64,000 nt of DNA from Mycolicibacterium fortuitum subsp. fortuitum (GTDB taxonomy: Bacteria; Actinomycetota; Actinomycetes; Mycobacteriales; Mycobacteriaceae), in contig NZ_AP025518.1 in NCBI RefSeq assembly GCF_022179545.1, positions 6,324,001 to 6,388,000 of the forward strand, in the 5' to 3' direction. Shown piece after piece: positions 31,794 through 40,952 of this stretch. Each line of letters opens with the position of its first letter. The stretch's first letter is position 1. The notes beneath the pieces were generated by a model. The model did no database searches, had not been told where the DNA came from, and worked only from the letters and a program-made list of their open reading frames with translations. Made by a program: the position numbers and the translations under genes.

Positions 31794-34345
31794 GGAGGCG
31801 GCGGGGGCATCGGGACTTCGGGTCCGCCGGGCACGACGGGTGCTCCGGGCGGCGGGCCGATCGGCACGGTCGTCGGCGGCCCGATCGGGATCGTGATGCC
31901 GGGAGCCACTTCGATGGTCGGCTGGATCACGGTCTCCGAAGGCATCACCGCGATCGGCGGGCCGCCCGGCGTACCGGGGGCAGGCGGAGGCGGCGGAGCC
32001 TGCGGCACACCGGCATAGCCACCGATCTCGGTCGGCTTCGGGAACGACTCGTTGTCCGTGCCTTTCAGCGCACCGTCCATGGTGGATTTCCAGATGTCCG
32101 ATGGCAGGCCCGAGCCGTAGACCGGCCCTCCGGACGCTGTCTTCAACGGTTTCACGCCCTCGGAGGTACCCACCCAGACCGCGGTCGAAAGCGACGGCGT
32201 GTAGCCGACCATCCAGGCATCGCGGTTGTCACCGGTGTCGCCGAGCTGGTTGGTGCCCGTCTTGGCGGCCGAGGCGCGTCCGCCGGCCAGGTTGTGCCCG
32301 CGCGACCATCCGGCGATCGGCTGCATCGCCGAAGTGACGTTGTCGGCCACGGCCTTGTCGATGCGCTGCTCACCGTTGTCCTGGCTGGACGCGTCGAACA
32401 ACACCTGTCCCGATGAGTTCACCACCTTCTGCACGAAGTGTGGCTTGTGATAGACGCCGGAGGCCGCGAGCGTGGCATAGGCCGAAGCCATGTCGATCAC
32501 CCGGGACTGGTACTGGCCCAGCACCACACCGTTGTTCGGCGGGCCGCCCTTGCCGTCCTCGGACAGCGTGTGCTCCACGCCCGGGAAACTCTCGGCCACG
32601 CCGGCGTCGTGCGCGGCCTTGGCCACGTCTTCGGGACCGTGCTCCAGCTTGAGCATGAGCCGGTAGTAGCTGGTGTTCAGCGACCGCTTGAGCGCCTCGG
32701 CGATGGAGCAGGTGCCGCACCCCTCACCTTCGACGTTGCTGATCTTGATGCCGTTCACCGTGAGCGGCCCACTGTCGACCTGGTAGCCCAGGCCGATGCC
32801 CTGTTGCAGGGCGGCGACCAGAGCGAACACCTTGAACGACGAGCCCGTCGGCAGACCGGCTTGCGCGAAATCGAAGCCGTTGGCATCCGAGCCGCCGTAA
32901 TAGGCCTTGACCGCACCGTCGCGCGGATCGATGGAGACCACGGCCGTCCGCATGTCGGGATCCTGGCCGTCCATGTACTTGGACACCGCGTTCTCCGCTG
33001 CCTGCTGGGCTTGCGGGTCGATCGTGGTGGTGACCTGCAGGCCCTCGGTGTTCAGGGCCTGCTCGCTGATGTCGAACAGGTCCAAAAGCTCCTTGGTGAC
33101 CTGACGTTCGATCAGTCCGTTCGGGCCGGTGGTCTGATTCGCCTGGCGGGCCTGGTCCGGCGGCACGGTCGGCGGGAACACCTGACCGGCGCGTTCCTCG
33201 GCCGACAGCGCGCCCATGTCGACCATGCCGTCGAGCACCCAATTCCAGCGCTCGGCAGCGCCTTCCGGATCCACGGCGGGGTCCAGTGTCGACGGCCGCT
33301 GGATCAGGGCGGCCATCAGCGCGCCTTCGGCGACGTTGAGCTGCTCGACGGGCTTGTCGAAGTAGGCCTTGGCCGCAGCCGCGATCCCGTAGGAGCCACG
33401 ACCGAAATAGATCATGTTCAGATACGCCTGCATCACAGCGTCTTTGGACCATTCGCTGGCCATCTTGGTCGAGATGACGAGTTCCTTGGCCTTACGGATC
33501 AGACCGCCGATGCCCGAACGCTCGTCGCCGACGAGCGCGTTCTTGACGTACTGCTGGGTGATGGTCGAGCCGCCCTGCAGATCGCCGCCGACCAAGTTGT
33601 TCTTGATGGCGCGCAACAGCGCGGTGAACGAGAAGCCCGGATTGGTGTAGAAATCGCGGTCCTCGGCGGCCATCACCGCGTTGCGGACGTGCTCGGGGAT
33701 CTTGTCGATACCGACGTCGACCCGGTTGCCTTCGGGCGGCACGATCTTGGCGATCTCGCTGCCGTCGCTGGCCAAGATCGTCGACACCTGATTGGTCCGG
33801 ATGTCACCGGGCTGCGGGACATCGACGATCATGTACGCCATACCGAAGGTCACCAGCGGGAGCAGGATCATCGCGACCACCGCGGCTATCGACAGCCGGC
33901 GCACCAACTTCCAGTTGATGTGGAACTGCCGTGTCGTCTTCGGTCCCGGCCCCGACGGACCGGACGGTCCCGCAGGGCCCGACCCACGTCCGCCTCCCGG
34001 CGGCGGGGACTTGGGTGGCGGCGGCTTCGGTGGCGGAGTGCCGTCCATGGCCGCCCGGACCACGTCCAGGGGCGCGGGCCCACCGTCACGCACGGGGGGT
34101 AGCACCGTGGTCAGTCGGTCATCGGGCGGCACCCCGGGACGACCCGGACGTCCCGCGGCGGGACCGCTCGGCCGTCCCGTCGGCGCGTTCTCGCGGGCCG
34201 GCGGCCGCGGATCCCGGGCCGGCGGCCGCTTCTCGCGCTGTGGCGGCGGATTGTCGCGCTGCGGCGGATTCTCGCGCGCGCCAAGGCGGTCAGCCGCACT
34301 ACGGATGTCGTTGGCTGACCGGCTATGGCGCCCTTCGTTATTCAC
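31790..34345 (-). CDS. ponA1: Bifunctional class A penicillin-binding protein PonA1
   Basis: 851 residues from GTG 34343-34345 (VNNEGRHSRSAND). A Pro/Arg-rich cytoplasmic tail of about 140 residues precedes one membrane segment (about 147-171). The transglycosylase domain has the catalytic Glu228 in VMAAEDRDFY and GGSTITQQYVKN; the transpeptidase has Ser502-x-x-Lys505 (TGSSFKVF), SLN at 555-557 and KTG at 695-697, followed by a Pro-rich periplasmic tail. It polymerises and cross-links peptidoglycan during polar growth. Its start overlaps the DUF5318 gene stop by 8 bases and its stop overlaps the GT87 start. Confidence 0.96.
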   Translation of the reverse strand: MNNEGRHSRSANDIRSAADRLGARENPPQRDNPPPQREKRPPARDPRPPARENAPTGRPSGPAAGRPGRPGVPPDDRLTTVLPPVRDGGPAPLDVVRAAMDGTPPPKPPPPKSPPPGGGRGSGPAGPSGPSGPGPKTTRQFHINWKLVRRLSIAAVVAMILLPLVTFGMAYMIVDVPQPGDIRTNQVSTILASDGSEIAKIVPPEGNRVDVGIDKIPEHVRNAVMAAEDRDFYTNPGFSFTALLRAIKNNLVGGDLQGGSTITQQYVKNALVGDERSGIGGLIRKAKELVISTKMASEWSKDAVMQAYLNMIYFGRGSYGIAAAAKAYFDKPVEQLNVAEGALMAALIQRPSTLDPAVDPEGAAERWNWVLDGMVDMGALSAEERAGQVFPPTVPPDQARQANQTTGPNGLIERQVTKELLDLFDISEQALNTEGLQVTTTIDPQAQQAAENAVSKYMDGQDPDMRTAVVSIDPRDGAVKAYYGGSDANGFDFAQAGLPTGSSFKVFALVAALQQGIGLGYQVDSGPLTVNGIKISNVEGEGCGTCSIAEALKRSLNTSYYRLMLKLEHGPEDVAKAAHDAGVAESFPGVEHTLSEDGKGGPPNNGVVLGQYQSRVIDMASAYATLAASGVYHKPHFVQKVVNSSGQVLFDASSQDNGEQRIDKAVADNVTSAMQPIAGWSRGHNLAGGRASAAKTGTNQLGDTGDNRDAWMVGYTPSLSTAVWVGTSEGVKPLKTASGGPVYGSGLPSDIWKSTMDGALKGTDNESFPKPTEIGGYAGVPQAPPPPPAPGTPGGPPIAVMPSETVIQPTIEVAPGITIPIGPPTTVPIGPPPGAPVVPGGPEVPMPPPPP

Positions 34346-34760
34346 TGGCCGTACGCGCCGATTTGCGCGTGCCTCGAGTGCCACGTGCCTTCGGCGGCCG
34401 AGGCGCGCCCAGGACATATGACTTGACCAGATGATTCCAACTGCAGGTGCGGCATACCTCAACCACATGGACTGCGAACTCGTCGTAACGAGTTGCCAAC
34501 ATCACCAGCTCCTCCGCGGTGCGCGCCGAGCCCGACACCGGACCCAGATGATCACCGAAAACCCACGACACCAGCGTGAGCTGTTCTTTACGGCAGATCG
34601 GACACATCACCGAACTTTGCTTGCCGTGAAACTTTGCCGCGCGCAGCAGGTACGGGTTGGCATCACAGACCTCCGAGACGCCGGTGCGCCCCGAATAGAC
34701 CTCAGCCAGCAGGGACCGCCGCCGAAGCGCGTAGTCCACCACCTGTCTCTGCAATCGCAC
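34338..34760 (-). CDS. DUF5318 family protein (Rv0049-like)
   Basis: 140 residues from GTG 34758-34760. Conserved text: VRLQRQVVDYALRRRSLLAE, then VYSGRTGVSEVCDANPYLLR, two Cys pairs (CPICRKEQLTLVSWVFG and CRTCSWNHLVKSYVLG) and a basic tail. The two CxxC motifs look like a zinc ribbon. Function unknown; restricted to actinobacteria as far as I know. First gene of the unit DUF5318-ponA1-GT87, with overlaps that suggest tight stoichiometric control, so a role linked to PonA1 is plausible. Confidence 0.9.
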   Translation of the reverse strand: MRLQRQVVDYALRRRSLLAEVYSGRTGVSEVCDANPYLLRAAKFHGKQSSVMCPICRKEQLTLVSWVFGDHLGPVSGSARTAEELVMLATRYDEFAVHVVEVCRTCSWNHLVKSYVLGAPRPPKARGTRGTRKSARTASE

Positions 34761-34830
34761 GATGACCAGAGTACGTCGGCCCCCTGGACACCGAGGCGCG
34801 ACCGCGTCACACCTCCTACGATCATCTTCC

Positions 34831-35700
34831 GTGGCAACTCGGCAGACCGCGAACACGCGGGCCAAGGACAGTGATCGCAACGACACCTGCAAGGTGCTCG
34901 ACGACGCACTCGGCGAGGGCCAGCTGTCCATGGAGGAGCACCGTCAGCGGGTGTCGGCGGCCACCAACGCCACGACCCTGGGCGAGCTTGCCCGCCTGGT
35001 CGAGGACCTGCAGAACTCCAACGCATCGGTGCAGATGCCGAAACTCGCCAAGCCCCGCCTGCCGCAGATCCGCAAGCCCGCCGGCGGCTGGGGGCTACGT
35101 CTGGCCACCGCCGGCGTCCTCGTCGTACTCGGCATCGGTATCGGTTGGGGGCTGTACGGAAACACGCCCTCACCGTTGAGTTTCAATCCCGACCCGGGAG
35201 CGGTGCCGGACGGCATCGAGCCGGTGGTGCTGACCCCGCCGACCCAGCTGCAATCGCTCAACGGTGTCAAAGGCCTGTTCGAGCAGATGCGCCAGAAGTT
35301 CGGCAACACCAGCGGCTTCGAACTGCACATCGATCCCGATTCGGCCATGTTGTACCGAGCCGACCCCCAGGACAGCCGAAAGAAGGTCTACTACCGGTAC
35401 ACCGGCGGCTGGGGCGACCCGAGCTCGGATCCGCGCAATGTCGAGGACGACGATCGGCTCGTCGACCTGGCGGCTTTCGACTATGAGCGGGTCCTCGGGA
35501 TCATGCGGGGCGCGCCCGACACGCTCAACACCAAACGGGCCGATGTGAAGAGCACGTGGCTGCGCATCACACCGTCCGAAGACCCCTCGACGCCTGAGGC
35601 CATCAACATCGCTGTCATCGTCAACAGCGATTTCGGCGGCGGCAGCATCGACCTGTACCCCGACGGCACGGTCAAGGGGATGTACCGCAACAACCGGTGA
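34831..35700 (+). CDS. DUF1707-domain membrane protein (Rv0048c-like)
   Basis: 289 residues from GTG 34831, the same length as Rv0048c. The N-terminus is a DUF1707/SHOCT-like module (DRNDTCKVLDDALGEGQLSMEEHRQRVSAATNATTLGELARLVEDLQ), then one membrane segment (GLRLATAGVLVVLGIGIGWGLY, about 91-112) and an extracellular domain with a VKGLFEQMRQKFGNTSGFELHIDPDSAMLYRADPQD motif. DUF1707 often sits in envelope-stress proteins. Divergent from DUF5318/ponA1. Confidence 0.88.
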   Translation: MATRQTANTRAKDSDRNDTCKVLDDALGEGQLSMEEHRQRVSAATNATTLGELARLVEDLQNSNASVQMPKLAKPRLPQIRKPAGGWGLRLATAGVLVVLGIGIGWGLYGNTPSPLSFNPDPGAVPDGIEPVVLTPPTQLQSLNGVKGLFEQMRQKFGNTSGFELHIDPDSAMLYRADPQDSRKKVYYRYTGGWGDPSSDPRNVEDDDRLVDLAAFDYERVLGIMRGAPDTLNTKRADVKSTWLRITPSEDPSTPEAINIAVIVNSDFGGGSIDLYPDGTVKGMYRNNR

Positions 35701-35754
35701 ACCGGCCGCGCCGCTGAGCTGCTACTCCGTGTGACTGCCGGCGATCACTTGGCA

Positions 35755-35782
35755 CCAAATATATCGGCGCGATACAGTTTGG
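35755..35782. promoter_or_regulatory. Interrupted dyad upstream of padR, candidate operator
   Basis: CCAAA...TATCG-GCG-CGATA...TTTGG: two five-base arms on each side of a GCG centre, 60 bases before the padR start. The symmetry suits a dimeric winged-helix repressor controlling padR-ino1. Inferred from symmetry only. Confidence 0.45.
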
Positions 35783-35842
35783 CGAGGTGTTGATCCGTCG
35801 TAGCGATCAATTCCATCTGATCTGTCGAAAGGGGTGATCTTG

Positions 35843-36388
35843 ATGCTCGAGCTCGCAGTCCTGGGCCTCTTGCTCGAGTCACCCATGCACGGCTACGAGC
35901 TGCGCAAGCGATTGACGGGTCTGTTGGGGGCGTTCAGGGCGTTCTCGTATGGGTCTCTCTATCCGGCATTACGTCGCATGCAGGCCGACGGCCTGATCGT
36001 CGAGGACGCCGCACCCTTGGGCCCCACCAAGGTGCGCCGGGCTCGGCGGGTCTATCAGCTGACCGATGCCGGCAAACAGCGATTCAGCGAGTTGGTCGCC
36101 GATACGGGGCCACAGAACTTCTCCGACGACGGGTTTGGTGTCCACCTCGCCTTCTTCAACCGCACCCCGGCCGAGGCCAGGATGCGGATTCTGGAGGGGC
36201 GGCGCCGTCAGGTGGAGGAACGCCGGGAAGGTCTGCGTGAAGCCGTGGCGCGGGCCAGCAGCTCATTCGACCGCTACACCCGTCAGCTGCACCAACTGGG
36301 CCTCGAGTCCAGTGAACGAGAAGTCAAATGGCTCAACGAGCTGATCGCGGCCGAACGTACGGCGCAGGGGCGCCCGGAAAACATATGA
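35843..36388 (+). CDS. PadR-family regulator upstream of ino1 (Rv0047c-like)
   Basis: 181 residues from ATG 35843 with AAAGGGG nine bases before it. The winged helix [54 protein letters not shown] and wing [17 protein letters not shown] are typical PadR. The C-terminal helices (about 110-175) form the dimerisation arm. The next gene, ino1, starts 59 bases on and is likely co-transcribed; the same pairing occurs in M. tuberculosis. Control of inositol synthesis is therefore plausible. Confidence 0.9.
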   Translation: MLELAVLGLLLESPMHGYELRKRLTGLLGAFRAFSYGSLYPALRRMQADGLIVEDAAPLGPTKVRRARRVYQLTDAGKQRFSELVADTGPQNFSDDGFGVHLAFFNRTPAEARMRILEGRRRQVEERREGLREAVARASSSFDRYTRQLHQLGLESSEREVKWLNELIAAERTAQGRPENI

Positions 36389-36447
36389 GCACAGCTCCGT
36401 ACGAGGCCCCCCAGGCCGAGCACACAGAACGAGTAAGGAGATCGTCC

Positions 36448-37539
36448 ATGTCTGAGCACGCAGGAGAAATCCGGGTCGCCATCGTCGGCGTCGGTAACTG
36501 CGCATCGTCCCTGGTCCAGGGCGTGCAGTACTACCACAACGCCGATGAGAACGCGTCCGTGCCGGGCTTGATGCACGTGAAGTTCGGCCCGTACCACGTG
36601 CGTGACGTCAAGTTCGTGGCCGCGTTCGACGTCGACGCCAAGAAGGTCGGCTTCGACCTGTCCGAGGCCATCTTCGCCTCCGAGAACAACACCATCAAGA
36701 TCGCCGACGTGCCGCCGACCAACGTGACGGTGCAGCGCGGCCCGACCCTGGACGGCATCGGCAAGTACTACGCCGACACCATCGAGGTTTCCGACTTCGA
36801 GCCTGTCGACGTGGTCCAGGCGCTCAAGGACGCCAAGGTCGACGTGCTGGTCTCCTACCTCCCGGTCGGCTCCGAAGAGGCCGACAAGTTCTACGCCCAG
36901 TGCGCCATCGACGCGGGCGTGGCCTTCGTCAACGCCCTGCCCGTGTTCATCGCCTCCGACCCGGTGTGGGCCAAGAAGTTCGCCGACGCCGGTGTCCCGA
37001 TCGTCGGCGACGACATCAAGAGCCAGGTCGGCGCGACCATCACCCACCGCGTGATGGCCAAGCTGTTCGAAGACCGCGGCGTCACGCTGGACCGCACCTA
37101 CCAGCTCAACGTCGGCGGCAACATGGACTTCCTGAACATGCTGGAGCGCTCGCGCCTGGAGTCCAAGAAGGTCTCCAAGACCCAGGCCGTCACCTCCAAC
37201 CTGACCGGCTCGCTGGCCGGCAAGGTCGAGGACAAGAACGTCCACATCGGCCCGTCCGACCACGTCGCGTGGCTCGACGACCGCAAGTGGGCGTACGTGC
37301 GCCTGGAGGGCCGCGCCTTCGGTGACGTCCCGCTGAACCTGGAGTACAAGCTCGAGGTGTGGGACTCGCCGAACTCGGCCGGCGTGATCATCGACGCGGT
37401 GCGCGCCGCCAAGATCGCCAAGGACCGCGGCATCGGCGGCCCCATCGAGGCAGCTTCCGCCTACCTGATGAAGAGCCCGCCCAAGCAGATCGCCGACGAC
37501 GTCGCGCGTATCGAACTGGAGACCTTCATCCAGGGCTAG
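36448..37539 (+). CDS. ino1: Inositol-3-phosphate synthase
   Basis: 363 residues from ATG 36448 with AAGGAGATCGTCC upstream. [25 protein letters not shown] gives the NAD-binding fold; [45 protein letters not shown] and [22 protein letters not shown] are conserved synthase segments. It converts glucose-6-phosphate to inositol-3-phosphate, the first step toward phosphatidylinositol, PIMs, LAM and mycothiol. A strong hairpin follows the stop. Confidence 0.97.
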   Translation: MSEHAGEIRVAIVGVGNCASSLVQGVQYYHNADENASVPGLMHVKFGPYHVRDVKFVAAFDVDAKKVGFDLSEAIFASENNTIKIADVPPTNVTVQRGPTLDGIGKYYADTIEVSDFEPVDVVQALKDAKVDVLVSYLPVGSEEADKFYAQCAIDAGVAFVNALPVFIASDPVWAKKFADAGVPIVGDDIKSQVGATITHRVMAKLFEDRGVTLDRTYQLNVGGNMDFLNMLERSRLESKKVSKTQAVTSNLTGSLAGKVEDKNVHIGPSDHVAWLDDRKWAYVRLEGRAFGDVPLNLEYKLEVWDSPNSAGVIIDAVRAAKIAKDRGIGGPIEAASAYLMKSPPKQIADDVARIELETFIQG

Positions 37540-37553
37540 CTTTCCCTACCTCA

Positions 37554-37584
37554 GTGGGCGGCCAGGTGAAACCTGGCCGCCCAC
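37554..37584 (+). terminator. ino1 terminator hairpin
   Basis: A perfect 14-bp stem (GTGGGCGGCCAGGT / ACCTGGCCGCCCAC) with a GAA loop lies 14 bases past the ino1 stop, followed by a weak T-rich stretch. Confidence 0.9.
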
Positions 37585-37629
37585 TTGGTGTTTGAGGGGC
37601 TCGATCACGTTCGCGGCGTTGTGAGTCCT

Positions 37630-37641
37630 ACCACAAGTGGT
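37630..37641. promoter_or_regulatory. ACCACAAGTGGT palindrome upstream of ahpC
   Basis: A perfect 12-base palindrome 80 bases before the ahpC start, in the only space available for its promoter. It could be a regulator site (peroxide or iron control is usual for ahp genes), but no factor can be named. Confidence 0.4.
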
Positions 37642-37721
37642 CCGATAAACTGGATCTATTCAAGAAAACAACTACGCTGGGAGACGCAGTAAACATCCGA
37701 CAGTGACGAATAGAGGTACCC

Positions 37722-38285
37722 ATGGCCCTGATCAACAAGCAGATCAAGCCGTTCTCCGCGACCGCATACAAAAACGGCGCATTCATTCCTGTGTCGGACG
37801 CCGACATCAAGGGCAAGTGGGCCATTTTCTTCTTCTACCCGGCCGACTTCACCTTCGTCTGCCCGACCGAACTCGGCGACCTGGCCGACCACTACGAGGA
37901 GCTGCAGCGCCTCGGTGTCGAGGTGTTCTCGGTGTCCACCGACACCCACTTCACCCACAAGGCCTGGCACGACTCGTCCGACACGATCGGCAAGATCCAG
38001 TACGCCATGATCGGCGACCCGACCCTGCAAATCAGCACCGACTTCGAGGTGCTCCGTGAGGGTCAGGGCCTGGCCGACCGCGGCACCTTCCTGGTCGACC
38101 CCGACGGCGTCGTCCAGTTCACCGAGGTCACCGCCGAGGGCATCGGCCGCAACGCCGCCGAGCTGGTCCGCAAGGTCAAGGCCGCCCAGTACGTGCGCAA
38201 CCACCCGGGCGAGGTCTGCCCGGCCAAGTGGGAAGAGGGCGAAGAGACCCTGGCCCCGTCGCTGGAACTCGTCGGCAAGATCTAG
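37722..38285 (+). CDS. ahpC: Alkyl hydroperoxide reductase peroxiredoxin, enterobacterial type
   Basis: 187 residues. The peroxidatic Cys47 is in [13 protein letters not shown] and the resolving Cys166 in [10 protein letters not shown], so it is a typical 2-Cys peroxiredoxin. It reduces H2O2 and organic peroxides. The length and text match the E. coli AhpC partner of AhpF rather than the M. tuberculosis AhpC-AhpD type, and ahpF follows directly. Confidence 0.97.
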   Translation: MALINKQIKPFSATAYKNGAFIPVSDADIKGKWAIFFFYPADFTFVCPTELGDLADHYEELQRLGVEVFSVSTDTHFTHKAWHDSSDTIGKIQYAMIGDPTLQISTDFEVLREGQGLADRGTFLVDPDGVVQFTEVTAEGIGRNAAELVRKVKAAQYVRNHPGEVCPAKWEEGEETLAPSLELVGKI

Positions 38286-38304
38286 TTCGACACTGCTGTT
38301 GTGA

Positions 38305-38336
38305 CGGTACGGGCCCGGTTCGTCCGGCCCGTACCG
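38305..38336 (+). terminator. Hairpin between ahpC and ahpF
   Basis: A perfect 11-bp stem (CGGTACGGGCC / GGCCCGTACCG) with a ten-base loop, 20 bases after the ahpC stop and without a U-tract. It likely attenuates read-through so that AhpF is made at a lower level than AhpC. Confidence 0.65.
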
Positions 38337-38415
38337 CTCACCAGAACTGCTTCACCCCAACATCTTTCGGGCCGCGACGGCCCCGCCATTCCTATCCTCG
38401 ATGGAGTTGATCCAC

Positions 38416-40014
38416 ATGCTCGACACCTCACTCGCCGGCCAATTGAAGTCCCTGCTGGAGCGGCTGACCGTGCCGATCGAGCTGGTGTCCTCCCTCGATG
38501 ACGGTCCCAAGTCCGCCGAACTCGCCGAACTGCTCACCGAGATCGCGGCGATGTCGGACAAGATCAGCTATTCGCGCGCCGACGACGATGCCCGGCGGCC
38601 GTCCTTCGTCATTCGCCGCACCGGCACCGACGTCGAGGTCCGGTTCGCCGGCATCCCGCTGGGCCACGAGTTCTCCTCGCTGGCGCTGGCACTGCTGCAG
38701 GTCGGCGGCTACCCGTCGAAGGAAGCCCCTGAGCTGCTCGAGCAGGTCCGCAACCTCGGCGCCGGCGGGGCCGGCAATCCGGCCGGCGCAGACCTGCATT
38801 TCGAGACCTACTTCTCGCTGTCCTGCCAGAACTGCCCCGACGTGGTGCAGGCGCTGAACCTGATGGCGATCCTCAACCCGCGCATCAGCCACGTCGCCAT
38901 CGACGGCGCGCTGTTCAAGGACGAGGTCGAACAGCGCAAGGTGCTGGCGGTTCCCACCGTCTTCCTCAACGGTGAGTTGTTCGACTCCGGCCGTATGACG
39001 CTGGAGCAGATCATCGGGAAGGTCGACACCGGCGCCGCGCATCGCACCGCCGAGGCGATCACCGAGAAGGACCCCTTCGACGTGCTGGTGGTCGGCGGCG
39101 GACCCGCAGGGGCGGCGGCCGCAATCTACGCTGCCCGCAAGGGAATTCGCACCGGCGTGGTCGCCGAGCGGTTCGGCGGTCAGGTGCTCGACACCATGGC
39201 GATCGAGAACTACATCTCCGTTCCGCACACCGAGGGACCGAAGTACGCCGCGGCACTGGAAGCCCACGTCGGCGAGTACGACGTCGACGTGATGAAGACC
39301 CAGCGCGGCGCGAAGCTACTGCCCGCGATCGACGAGGGCGGGCTCATCGAGATCTCGCTGGAGAGCGGTGCCTCGCTGACCGCGCGGACCGTCATCCTCG
39401 CGACCGGTGCCCGCTGGCGCGCGATGGATGTGCCGGGTGAGGCCGAGTACCGCAACAAGGGTGTCACCTACTGCCCGCACTGCGACGGACCGCTGTTCAA
39501 GGGCAAGCGTGTCGCCGTAGTCGGCGGCGGCAACTCCGGCGTGGAGGCCGCGATCGACCTGGCCGGCGTCGTCTCCCACGTGACGCTGATCGAATTCGAC
39601 TCGGTGCTGCGCGCCGACGAGGTGCTGCAGCGCAAGCTCCGCAGCCTGCCCAACGTCGACATCCTGCTGAGCACGCTGACCACCGAGGTCCTCGGCGACG
39701 GCGACCAGGTGACCGGACTGACCTACCAGGACCGCACCACGGGCCAGTCACACAACCTCGAGCTGCAGGGCGTCTTCGTCCAGATCGGACTGCTGCCCAA
39801 CACCGAGTGGCTGGAAGGCAGCGTCGAACTGTCCAAACGCGGCGAGATCGTCATCGACGAGCGCGGCCAGACGTCGGTCCCGGGTGTGTTCGCCGCCGGT
39901 GACTGCACCACGGTGCCGTTCAAGCAGATCGTCATCGCCGCCGGAGCCGGCGCGACGGCAGCGCTGTCCGCGTTCGATCACCTGATCCGGACCACCGCCC
40001 CCGTCAGCGGCTGA
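38416..40014 (+). CDS. ahpF: NADH-dependent peroxiredoxin reductase AhpF
   Basis: 532 residues from ATG 38416 (GGAG ten bases upstream; [17 protein letters not shown] aligns with E. coli AhpF MLDTN...). The N-terminal double thioredoxin fold has Cys137/Cys140 (SCQNCPDV). The FAD domain has [21 protein letters not shown], the NADH domain [14 protein letters not shown] and the redox pair Cys353/Cys356 (TYCPHCDGP); GVFAAGDC closes the FAD site. It passes electrons from NADH to AhpC. Confidence 0.97.
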   Translation: MLDTSLAGQLKSLLERLTVPIELVSSLDDGPKSAELAELLTEIAAMSDKISYSRADDDARRPSFVIRRTGTDVEVRFAGIPLGHEFSSLALALLQVGGYPSKEAPELLEQVRNLGAGGAGNPAGADLHFETYFSLSCQNCPDVVQALNLMAILNPRISHVAIDGALFKDEVEQRKVLAVPTVFLNGELFDSGRMTLEQIIGKVDTGAAHRTAEAITEKDPFDVLVVGGGPAGAAAAIYAARKGIRTGVVAERFGGQVLDTMAIENYISVPHTEGPKYAAALEAHVGEYDVDVMKTQRGAKLLPAIDEGGLIEISLESGASLTARTVILATGARWRAMDVPGEAEYRNKGVTYCPHCDGPLFKGKRVAVVGGGNSGVEAAIDLAGVVSHVTLIEFDSVLRADEVLQRKLRSLPNVDILLSTLTTEVLGDGDQVTGLTYQDRTTGQSHNLELQGVFVQIGLLPNTEWLEGSVELSKRGEIVIDERGQTSVPGVFAAGDCTTVPFKQIVIAAGAGATAALSAFDHLIRTTAPVSG

Positions 40015-40037
40015 GGACGGCCCGGCTCCGGGGAGTA

Positions 40038-40952
40038 ATGTCCGCAGACGTGGCCCCGGAGATTTCTGACGAGGAACTGCTGACCCTCGACGAGTTCGCG
40101 CTGCTGCCCGAGAACGCCGAGCAGATCGGCGCCGACGGTCCGCTGCCGACGGTGTCGCGGATCCACGACGGCCCGATCAGCATGCTGAAGTGGGGCACCG
40201 CGGCACCCGAGGTGGTGTTCCTGCACGGCGGTGGGCAGAACGCCCACACCTGGGACACCGTGATCCTCGGCCTCGGGGTGCCGGCGCTGGCGATTGATCT
40301 GCCCGGGCACGGGCGGTCGGCGTGGCGCGAGGACGGTGACTACGGTCCGAAACTTAATGCGGCGAGCCTGATTTCGACGCTGCAGACCCACGCTCCCAAC
40401 CCACGCCTGGTGGTCGGGATGTCGCTGGGCGGGCTGACTGCGCTGCGCATCGCGGCGACCGAGCCCGCGCTGGTGCCCGAGTTGGTGCTGGTCGACGTCA
40501 CCCCGTCCGCACCGGAGCGGCATGAACAGATGACCCAGGCGCAGTTGGGTGCGGTGGCGTTGGTGAAGGGCGAGCGGAACTTCCCCAGTTTTCAGGCGAT
40601 GCTCGACGTCACCGTGGCGGCGTCGCCACATCGCAGCCGGGAGTCGTTGCGCCGCGGCGTCTTTCACAACGCCAAGCAACTCGACGACGGCACCTGGACC
40701 TGGCGGTACGACTCGCTGCGAGTCGGAGACGGTTTCGTCGGCCTATGGGATGACGTCCCGGCGATCACGATGCCGACCACCCTGATTCGCGGCGCGAACT
40801 CGTTCTTCGTCAACGACGAGGATGCCGACACCTTCGCCAAGACCGCACCCGGCTTCCGGCGCACCCACGTGGTCGCCGACTCGGGGCACTCGGTGCAGGG
40901 CGATCAACCGGCCGCCCTCGTGGAACTGTTGCGCGGCGTGCTCAACGGCTGA
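40038..40952 (+). CDS. Alpha/beta-hydrolase esterase (Rv0045c-like)
   Basis: 304 residues. It has the oxyanion text FLHGGGQNAHTW, the nucleophile elbow GMSLGG with Ser129, and ADSGHSVQ with the catalytic His near the end. Rv0045c of M. tuberculosis is an esterase in the same place relative to ino1. Cytoplasmic, no signal peptide; natural substrate unknown. Convergent with the DUF4132 gene, overlapping it by 11 bases. Confidence 0.9.
   Translation: MSADVAPEISDEELLTLDEFALLPENAEQIGADGPLPTVSRIHDGPISMLKWGTAAPEVVFLHGGGQNAHTWDTVILGLGVPALAIDLPGHGRSAWREDGDYGPKLNAASLISTLQTHAPNPRLVVGMSLGGLTALRIAATEPALVPELVLVDVTPSAPERHEQMTQAQLGAVALVKGERNFPSFQAMLDVTVAASPHRSRESLRRGVFHNAKQLDDGTWTWRYDSLRVGDGFVGLWDDVPAITMPTTLIRGANSFFVNDEDADTFAKTAPGFRRTHVVADSGHSVQGDQPAALVELLRGVLNG

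Noticed and set aside
32438..34102. Long + strand frame opposite ponA1
   Set aside because: Antisense shadow with no recognisable domain; PonA1 motifs are complete on the other strand.
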